NCBI GenBank assembly: GCA_000715605.1
Contig: KL568584.1
Coordinates: 26,117-31,634 of the forward strand
DNA: 5,518 nt
Direction: 5' to 3'
DNA from: Streptomyces speibonae
Lineage (GTDB): Bacteria; Actinomycetota; Actinomycetes; Streptomycetales; Streptomycetaceae
Shown here: piece by piece, positions 1 through 3,756 of the stretch
How positions within the stretch are numbered: position 1 is the stretch's first letter
Layout: each line of letters opens with the position of its first letter
Program-made: the position numbers and the translations under genes
Notes under the pieces: model-generated
Seen by the model: only the letters and a program-made list of their open reading frames with translations
Told to the model about the DNA's origin: nothing
Databases searched by the model: none

Positions 1-1
1 G

Positions 2-508
2 GCCGCCGGCTTCACGCCCGAGCCGGACGAGACCCTGATGATCGGCGAGCTGGGCGGCCTCGACCTCCAAGTCGAGCCTCCCGAGGGTGTGCGCGTCGTC
101 CCCGTCACCGACCGGGCCGGCGTCGGCCTGGTCGCCGATGTGCACGCGCAGGCGTTCGGAACCGACGCCTCCTGGCTCCGCCGTCAGTTGCTCGACCGGC
201 TGACCATCGCCCCGGACGCGGTCGTCGCGGTCGTCGCACTGGCCGGCGGGGAGCCGGTGAGCGCCGCCCGCATGGAGCTGGTGCCGGGAGCCCGGTTCGC
301 CGGGCTGTGGGGCGGCGGCACCGTGCGGGACTGGCGCGGACGCGGCATCTACCGGGCCCTGGTGGCCCACCGGGCCCGGATCGCCGCCGCCCGCGGTCAC
401 CGCTACCTCCAGGTCGACGCCTCCGCGCAGAGCCGTCCGGTCCTCGAGCGTCTCGGCTTCGTCCCTCTCACCACGACCACGCCGTACGTGTACACGCCCG
501 CGCGGTGA
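2..508 (+). CDS. GNAT family N-acetyltransferase, 5' end outside window
   Basis: This is the C-terminal part of an acetyl-CoA-dependent N-acetyltransferase; the substrate cannot be read from sequence. The frame is open from base 2 and codes AAGFTPEPDETLM before the first ATG at 38. No ribosome binding site precedes that ATG, so the true start lies left of the window and 38 is an internal methionine. Visible GNAT features are the central strand WGGGTVRDW (about 307-333), the acetyl-CoA pyrophosphate loop R-G-R-G-I-Y (about 337-354), the following helix, and the family's closing segment YLQVDAS...SRPVLERLGFVPL. A segment starting near VRVVPVTDRAGV looks like the beginning of the GNAT domain, so the missing part is probably another N-terminal region, as in larger actinobacterial GNATs. 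The stop is TGA at 506-508. Family assignment is firm; biological role is unknown. Confidence 0.88.
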   Translation, partial: AAGFTPEPDETLMIGELGGLDLQVEPPEGVRVVPVTDRAGVGLVADVHAQAFGTDASWLRRQLLDRLTIAPDAVVAVVALAGGEPVSAARMELVPGARFAGLWGGGTVRDWRGRGIYRALVAHRARIAAARGHRYLQVDASAQSRPVLERLGFVPLTTTTPYVYTPAR

Positions 509-537
509 GGATCTGACGCACGGCGCCACGAGGCCGC

Positions 538-552
538 CCGGCGGACCGCCGG
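538..552 (+). terminator. short GC hairpin, possible terminator of the GNAT gene
   Basis: Bases 538-544 (CCGGCGG) and 546-552 (CCGCCGG) are inverted repeats. With a three-base loop they form a six-pair GC stem followed by GTTTGC. It lies 30 nt after the GNAT stop. The stem is short and the T run is only three bases, so this is a weak call. Confidence 0.35.
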
Positions 553-556
553 CCGT

Positions 557-585
557 TTGCTAGTGGTCATCCCGCGAGTTAGAGT
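557..585 (+). promoter_or_regulatory. predicted vegetative-type promoter for the SDR-like gene
   Basis: A -35-like TTGCTA (557-562) is followed after exactly 17 nt by a -10-like TAGAGT (580-585). Each matches four of six consensus positions. The start of transcription would fall near 592, leaving about a 50-nt leader before the ATG at 644. The -10 lies inside the palindrome at 578-592. An alternative -10, GATAAT at 606-611, has no good -35 at a proper distance. Confidence 0.5.
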
Positions 586-592
586 CTCTAAC
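578..592. promoter_or_regulatory. perfect 15-bp palindrome overlapping the -10, likely operator
   Basis: GTTAGAG-T-CTCTAAC has seven-base arms around one central base. It stands out as AT-rich in a GC-rich region and covers the predicted -10 and start point of the SDR-like gene. This size and placement fit a repressor of the TetR or MarR type. No regulator gene is present in the window, so the partner is unknown and probably encoded elsewhere. Confidence 0.6.
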
Positions 593-643
593 AATTGCTA
601 TGGGTGATAATCGTCCAGTCGTTTCCCTGTCGAGGAGGCCGTC

Positions 644-1603
644 ATGCCCCCCACTTCGTCCGACCCTCGTCCGCTGCACGTCGTGCTCGGATCCGGTCCC
701 GGCGGGACCAACGTGGCCCGCGAGCTCGTCCGCCGCGGGCACGCCGTCCGCCTCGTCAACCGCAAGGGGGACGGGCCCGAGATCGAGGGTGTCCAGCGGT
801 TCGCCGCCGATGTGGGCACCCCCGAGGGCGCGCGGGCGGCCGTCGGGGGCGGGGCCGTGGTGTACCACTGCGTCAATGTCGCCTATCACCTGCAGGTCGA
901 GGTGATGCCCGGGATCCAGCAGACCGTACTCGGGGCCGTCGAGGCGTCCGGCGCCCGGCTCGTCGTCCTGGACAACATCTATCCCTACGGCGAGACCGGC
1001 GGAGAGGTGATGACCGAGGCCTCGCCGTGGCGGACGACCACCCGCAAGGGCCGGATGCGGGCGGCCCTCGACGAGCGCTATCTCGCCGCGCACCAGGAGG
1101 GCCGGGCCCGTGTGGTCCTCGGCCGTTCCGCCGACTTCGTCGGTCCGGGCGTGCTCAACTCCACCCTCGGCGGGGCGGTGTTCCCCGGCGCGGTCACCGG
1201 CGGCGAGGTGCTGGGCCTCGGCAACATCGACCTGCCGCACAGCTACACCGACATCCGGGACGTGGCGAGCGGTCTGGTCACGCTCGGCGAGCACCCCGAG
1301 GCCGACGGGCGGGCCTGGCACCTGCCGACCGCGCCCGCCGTCAGCACCCGCGAGATCCACACCATGATCGAGAAGCGGGTCGGCCGTCCGCTGAACGTCG
1401 TGGTCCTCGAGGAGTCGCGCGCCTTCGGGGCGTTCGACGAGGTGTTCATGGCGGAGTACGCCGAGATGTTCTACCAGAACCTGGAGCCGTCGGTCTTCGA
1501 CTCCTCGGCGTTCGAGCGGACCTTCGGCACGGCGGCGACACCGCTGGAGGACACCGTGGACGCGACGGTGACCTGGTACGAGCAGTGGCTGGCCACGCTC
1601 TGA
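644..1603 (+). CDS. atypical SDR / NAD-dependent epimerase-dehydratase family protein
   Basis: A 319-residue cytosolic Rossmann-fold protein, the usual length for the family. Residues 10-40 hold strand LHVVLGSGPGG with the dinucleotide motif G16-x-G18-x-x-G21, then an alpha helix and a second strand VRLVNRK. V72-H75 (VVYH) and V107-Y115 (VVLDNIYPY) correspond to the later core strands, and KGRMRAALDE (135-144) to the helix that usually follows the active site. The classical catalytic Y-x-x-x-K is not clear: Y115 is followed by G-E-T-G rather than a lysine. It therefore belongs with atypical SDRs, and both an enzyme and an NAD(P)-sensing role are possible. The substrate is unknown. The start at 644 is supported by GAGGAGG at 632-638, five bases upstream. 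The gene appears monocistronic: it has its own promoter and palindrome upstream and converges on the next gene, whose stop is 19 nt away. Confidence 0.88.
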   Translation: MPPTSSDPRPLHVVLGSGPGGTNVARELVRRGHAVRLVNRKGDGPEIEGVQRFAADVGTPEGARAAVGGGAVVYHCVNVAYHLQVEVMPGIQQTVLGAVEASGARLVVLDNIYPYGETGGEVMTEASPWRTTTRKGRMRAALDERYLAAHQEGRARVVLGRSADFVGPGVLNSTLGGAVFPGAVTGGEVLGLGNIDLPHSYTDIRDVASGLVTLGEHPEADGRAWHLPTAPAVSTREIHTMIEKRVGRPLNVVVLEESRAFGAFDEVFMAEYAEMFYQNLEPSVFDSSAFERTFGTAATPLEDTVDATVTWYEQWLATL

Positions 1604-1614
1604 CCCGGGTGGGC

Positions 1615-1634
1615 GCCGGCCGTCAGCGGCCGGC
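1615..1634. terminator. bidirectional hairpin between convergent genes
   Basis: GCCGGCCG (1615-1622) and CGGCCGGC (1627-1634) form a perfect eight-pair stem with a four-base loop TCAG. It begins 11 nt after the SDR stop and overlaps the 3' end of the minus-strand GlsB-like gene, whose stop codon lies in the loop. It could end transcription from both sides. There is no long T run, as is common in high-GC actinomycetes. Confidence 0.6.
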
Positions 1635-1886
1635 CTTCGTCCGGTCCAGTGCGGCCACCCCCAGCGCGGCGAGGCCGATCTGGATCAGCCACTCCACCCA
1701 GTCGACGCCCCGGGTGTCGGCCACCCCGAAGGCCGCGGCGAGCGCCGAGCCGATCAGTGCGGCGACGATGCCGACGAGGATCGTCCACAGAACCCCGATG
1801 CGCTGACGGCCGGGGACCACGAGCCGGCCCAGCACGCCGATGACCGTGCCGATGAGGATGGCACTGATGATGCCGTCGATCTCCAT
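1623..1886 (-). CDS. GlsB/YeaQ/YmgE family stress-response membrane protein
   Basis: An 87-residue integral membrane protein of the transglycosylase-associated (GlsB/YeaQ/YmgE) family, which is widely associated with envelope and general stress but has no defined reaction. Three hydrophobic helices are visible at about residues 4-24, 31-53 and 62-80. The family hallmark after helix 1 is present as GVLGRLVVPGRQ (17-28), and the glycine-rich second helix ILVGIVAALIGSALA matches the family. The length is typical. The start at 1886 is supported on the minus strand by GGAGAAGGGG four bases upstream (1891-1900). It lies downstream of, and in the same direction as, the SPW-repeat gene, but a strong hairpin separates them, so it probably has its own promoter or depends on read-through. 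I see no convincing promoter hexamers. Family identification is firm. Confidence 0.9.
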   Translation of the reverse strand: MEIDGIISAILIGTVIGVLGRLVVPGRQRIGVLWTILVGIVAALIGSALAAAFGVADTRGVDWVEWLIQIGLAALGVAALDRTKAGR

Positions 1887-1915
1887 GTCGCCCCTTCTCC
1901 ACGTGTTCCCCGCTG

Positions 1916-1946
1916 CTGTGCGTCTGCCCCGTCGGCGGACGCACAG
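1916..1946 (-). repeat. inverted repeat upstream of the GlsB-like gene
   Basis: CTGTGCGTC (1916-1924) and GACGCACAG (1938-1946) are perfect nine-base arms. Pairing extends inward by four further positions, one of them a T/G apposition on the plus strand (an A/C mismatch in the minus-strand transcript). It sits between the SPW terminator and the ribosome binding site of the GlsB-like gene. It could be a leader hairpin, an operator or a second terminator; the sequence alone does not decide. Confidence 0.5.
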
Positions 1947-1966
1947 TCCCGCCCGGACGGCAAAGG

Positions 1967-1993
1967 GCCGGCCCGCGGTCGACGCGGGCCGGC
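1967..1993 (-). terminator. terminator hairpin after the SPW-repeat gene
   Basis: GCCGGCCCGCG (1967-1977) pairs perfectly over 11 bases with CGCGGGCCGGC (1983-1993) around the loop GTCGA. In the minus-strand transcript the stem is followed by CCTTTGCC, a short T run. It starts 25 nt beyond the SPW stop, as expected for an intrinsic terminator. Confidence 0.72.
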
Positions 1994-2018
1994 GCGCTCG
2001 GCTCCCTTCGCGGTTCGT

Positions 2019-2459
2019 CTAGGACTTGGTCCCGCTCCTGGCCGCCGTCGCGGCACAGACCATGCCGAGCAGGACGGCAAGGCCGCCGATGACGACGTTG
2101 TTCCAGATCACGCCGGCGTCGGGGCCGTCACCGACGATCCACGGGGAGATGATCATCCACACGCCCAGGGCACACATGGCCCAGCTGAGGCCGTACATGC
2201 GGGCCGGGGCCGCGGTGAATCCCAGGGCGAGCAGGCCGATCGCGATGCCCACGATCAGGTTGTGGGGCACGAGGGCCGGCTGGCTCGCCGTGAAGTGGAG
2301 AATCCACGGGGACACCGCACAGTAGAGGCCGAGCAGGAATACCGGGCCGTCCACGAGGGCCACATCTCGACCGCCGAGCACACGGTCGTACCGTGCCCGC
2401 ATTTCCTGTGCGTCCGGATGGCTCGAGAGATCACCGCGCTGGTGCGAGACGTTGGCCAT
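2019..2459 (-). CDS. SPW-repeat integral membrane protein
   Basis: A 146-residue membrane protein with two copies of the SPW repeat: SPWIL at residues 50-54 and SPWIV at 105-109. Each repeat has two transmembrane helices, about 38-56 and 65-84 in the first, 89-108 and 118-139 in the second. Related asparagine-containing segments, HNLIVGIAIG and WNNVVIGGLAV, fall at matching places and support an internal duplication. A charged cytoplasmic-looking N terminus of about 35 residues precedes them. The family has no established biochemical function. The frame is open to an ATG at 2531, but the start at 2459 is chosen because a perfect AAGGAGG (2466-2472) lies six bases upstream; the longer version would add an arginine-rich, unlikely leader. 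It is divergent from the chitinase gene and followed by its own terminator. A stress role is only an inference from its GlsB-like neighbour. Confidence 0.9.
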   Translation of the reverse strand: MANVSHQRGDLSSHPDAQEMRARYDRVLGGRDVALVDGPVFLLGLYCAVSPWILHFTASQPALVPHNLIVGIAIGLLALGFTAAPARMYGLSWAMCALGVWMIISPWIVGDGPDAGVIWNNVVIGGLAVLLGMVCAATAARSGTKS

Positions 2460-2498
2460 GAGTCGCCTCCTTCGGCTAGCGAACCTGACCTTGTCTGT

Positions 2499-2521
2499 TG
2501 CGGTACGCGGTAAGTACCGCA
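2499..2521. promoter_or_regulatory. inverted repeat upstream of the SPW gene, candidate operator
   Basis: TGCGGTAC (2499-2506) and GTACCGCA (2514-2521) are perfect eight-base arms separated by seven bases. The centre lies about 50 nt upstream of the SPW start, in the likely promoter zone. On the minus strand CGGTAC resembles the GGGTAC-type -10 of stress sigma factors, but no clear matching -35 is seen. The site could be a repressor operator or a leader hairpin. Confidence 0.45.
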
Positions 2522-2598
2522 TAAGTCTCATTCTGCACTTATTTCTTCTTTATGTGTAGGCCTCCGAGCGGAATCGGGCCGGTCGTTCTGTCGCGAAG

Positions 2599-2614
2599 AT
2601 TGGTCTAAACCCTT
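2599..2614. promoter_or_regulatory. DasR-responsive-element-like box 1
   Basis: ATTGGTCTAAACCCTT matches 12 of 16 positions of the DasR element ACTGGTCTAGACCACT as I recall it. DasR is the GntR-family repressor of chitin and aminosugar genes in Streptomyces and is released by glucosamine-6-phosphate. The core starts at 2601 and the box ends inside the -35 hexamer of the chitinase promoter. Confidence 0.65.
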
Positions 2615-2641
2615 GACTGGTACAGACCAAGTTGCTTCAGT
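2613..2641 (+). promoter_or_regulatory. predicted chitinase promoter
   Basis: TTGACT (2613-2618, five of six consensus) is followed after 17 nt by TTCAGT (2636-2641, three of six). The -10 is poor, so dependence on an activator or weak basal activity is possible. Transcription would begin near 2648, giving a leader of about 120 nt before the TTG start. Confidence 0.55.
2616..2631. promoter_or_regulatory. DasR-responsive-element-like box 2
   Basis: ACTGGTACAGACCAAG matches 12 of 16 positions of the recalled DasR element. Its core starts at 2618, 17 bp after that of box 1. The pair also resembles the tandem direct repeats described at the -35 region of other Streptomyces chitinase promoters. 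The box overlaps the end of the -35 hexamer and fills the -35/-10 spacer, which suits repression by occlusion. Confidence 0.65.
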
Positions 2642-2652
2642 GTGCTGCACAC
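2640..2652. repeat. 13-bp palindrome at the predicted chitinase transcription start
   Basis: GTGTGC-T-GCACAC is a perfect palindrome with six-base arms. It abuts the predicted -10 and covers the predicted start point. Palindromes of this length can arise by chance in a window of this size, so its position is the only reason to list it. Confidence 0.4.
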
Positions 2653-2684
2653 CCCCCACCACGGCCGCCCCCACTGCCGTGACC

Positions 2685-2712
2685 GGCCTCGCCGGCGCGT
2701 GCGGGCGAGGCC
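2685..2712 (+). repeat. hairpin in the chitinase mRNA leader
   Basis: GGCCTCGCC (2685-2693) pairs perfectly with GGCGAGGCC (2704-2712) around a ten-base loop, 41 nt before the ribosome binding site. It would fold in the untranslated leader and could affect mRNA stability or elongation. It does not sequester the ribosome binding site in an obvious way and matches no riboswitch family that I recognise. Confidence 0.5.
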
Positions 2713-2767
2713 CGCTCGGACATGCCCTCGCATGGGAGCGGCCGTGTTTCGCAAAGGAGTTGATCCC

Positions 2768-3667
2768 TTGTCGAGACGCCGCTTCGCTGCCGTGACCGCC
2801 GCCCTGGTCCTCGCCGGCAGTGCCCCCGTGTTCCTCCCCGCCGCCGCCGCCTCCGCCGCCCCCTCCGCCGCCTGCTCCAGCTATCCCGGCTGGGTGGCCG
2901 GGCGGTGGTACAACGCCGGTGACATCGTGCGTTACACCGACGGCCGGGCGTACATCGCCGAGCACGCCAACCCGGGCTACGACCCGATCATCAGCACCTG
3001 GTACTGGGAGCCCTACGCCTGCGACAACGGCCCCGGAACTCCCGTCGGGAACTTCGTCGTGAGCGAGGCGCAGTTCAACACGATGTTCCCGGGCCGGAAC
3101 GCGTTCTACAGCTACAGCGCGCTGACCTCCGCCCTGAGTTCCTTCCCGGGCTTCGCCACCACCGGAAGCGACGCGGTCAGGAAGCAGGAGGCCGCCGCCT
3201 TCCTCGCCAACGTCCACCACGAGACCGGTGGCGGGGTGCACATCGTGGAGCAGAACACCGCCAACTACCCGACCTACTGCGACTACGGGCAGCCGTTCGG
3301 GTGCCCGGCCGGGCAGGCCGCCTACTACGGGCGCGGCCCGATTCAGCTGAGCTGGAACTACAACTACAAGGCGGCGGGCGACGCGCTGGGCGTCGACCTG
3401 CTGCGCAACCCCTGGCTGGTGCAGAACGACTCGGTCATCGCCTGGAAGACGGCCCTGTGGTACTGGACCACCCAGCAAGGGCCCGGGTCGATGACCGCGC
3501 ACAGCGCCATGGTCAACCAGGCCGGGTTCGGCCACACGATCCGCGCGATCAACGGCTGGGTGGAGTGCGACGGGAAGAACCCGGCGCAGGTGCAGAGCCG
3601 GGTGACCAAGTATCAGCAGTTCACCCAGCTGCTCGGTACGTCCCCCGGCGGCAATCTGTACTGCTGA
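2768..3667 (+). CDS. secreted GH19 chitinase with chitin-binding module
   Basis: A 299-residue extracellular endochitinase (EC 3.2.1.14) that would hydrolyse beta-1,4 bonds of chitin by inversion. Residues 1-34 are a signal peptide: SRRRF, a hydrophobic stretch and alanine cleavage sites at ASA30 or PSA34. The SRRRF start also fits a Tat motif. Residues 36-87 form a CBM5/12-type chitin-binding module with WYNAGDIVRY (47-56) and an aromatic cluster W78-Y79-W80. The GH19 domain runs from about 96 to 299: HHETGG with general acid E152, the second glutamate E161 nine residues later, YYGRGPIQLSWNYNY (186-200) and WKTALWYW (226-233). Six cysteines (36, 85, 171, 179, 267, 299) suggest three disulfides. 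The layout resembles Streptomyces griseus ChiC. TTG at 2768 is chosen because AAAGGAG lies eight bases upstream (2753-2759); ATG 2732 and GTG 2744 are in frame but lack such a site. Two DasR-like boxes suggest induction by chitin breakdown products. Confidence 0.95.
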   Translation: MSRRRFAAVTAALVLAGSAPVFLPAAAASAAPSAACSSYPGWVAGRWYNAGDIVRYTDGRAYIAEHANPGYDPIISTWYWEPYACDNGPGTPVGNFVVSEAQFNTMFPGRNAFYSYSALTSALSSFPGFATTGSDAVRKQEAAAFLANVHHETGGGVHIVEQNTANYPTYCDYGQPFGCPAGQAAYYGRGPIQLSWNYNYKAAGDALGVDLLRNPWLVQNDSVIAWKTALWYWTTQQGPGSMTAHSAMVNQAGFGHTIRAINGWVECDGKNPAQVQSRVTKYQQFTQLLGTSPGGNLYC

Positions 3668-3680
3668 CGTCTCTCATGGT

Positions 3681-3694
3681 GTCATGCCCATGAC
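3681..3694. repeat. small palindrome between chitinase stop and terminator
   Basis: GTCATG-CC-CATGAC has perfect six-base arms, 14 nt after the chitinase stop and just before the large hairpin. It could be an operator for an unrecognised phospholipase promoter or chance; there is no supporting -35/-10 pair nearby. Confidence 0.3.
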
Positions 3695-3701
3695 GATTCG
3701 T

Positions 3702-3733
3702 ACGGCCGGGCGCGCTCCCGCGCGCCCGGCCGT
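3702..3733 (+). terminator. strong terminator hairpin after the chitinase gene
   Basis: ACGGCCGGGCGCGC (3702-3715) pairs perfectly over 14 bases with 3720-3733 around the loop TCCC. It begins 35 nt after the chitinase stop and ends only 23 nt before the phospholipase ATG. No T run follows. It should stop or strongly reduce read-through, or act as a 3' stabiliser that leaves some read-through. Confidence 0.75.
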
Positions 3734-3756
3734 GCCCTGACGAAAGGGCATCCGCC

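Larger units (their letters stand above)
2460..2767. other. 308-nt divergent intergenic region, SPW gene / chitinase gene
   Basis: No gene is supported here. From left to right it holds the SPW ribosome binding site (2466-2472), an inverted repeat (2499-2521), and an AT-rich patch (about 2521-2558) unlike its surroundings. These are followed by two DasR-like boxes around a promoter (2599-2641), a 13-bp palindrome (2640-2652), a leader hairpin (2685-2712) and the chitinase ribosome binding site (2753-2759). I could not find confident promoter hexamers for the SPW gene, although the AT-rich patch lies where its upstream promoter region should be. Confidence 0.75.

Noticed and set aside
560..1360. 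266-codon minus-strand frame opposite the SDR gene
   Set aside because: Shadow of a conserved Rossmann-fold gene with biased composition and no recognised domain.
595..1806. 403-codon plus-strand frame over the SDR gene and into the GlsB-like gene
   Set aside because: Arginine/proline/glycine-rich translation in the wrong frame. It overlaps two well-supported genes on different strands.
2460..2531. N-terminal extension of the SPW protein from an ATG at 2531
   Set aside because: A perfect AAGGAGG lies six bases before the ATG at 2459, and the extra 24 residues are arginine-rich and cross the inverted repeat at 2499-2521.
2642..2767. In-frame upstream ATG starts for the chitinase at 2642 and 2732
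   Set aside because: 2642 falls at or before the predicted transcription start, and 2732 has no ribosome binding site. Both place non-signal residues ahead of SRRRF.
2829..2875. GCC-rich simple repeat tract in the chitinase signal peptide region
   Set aside because: It encodes the alanine-rich end of the signal peptide and is explained by codon bias; it is not a separate repeat element.
2528..3535. 335-codon minus-strand frame with a polyglycine run opposite the chitinase gene
   Set aside because: The glycine run is the antisense of the GCC-rich signal-peptide codons. The frame crosses the chitinase promoter and has no family features.
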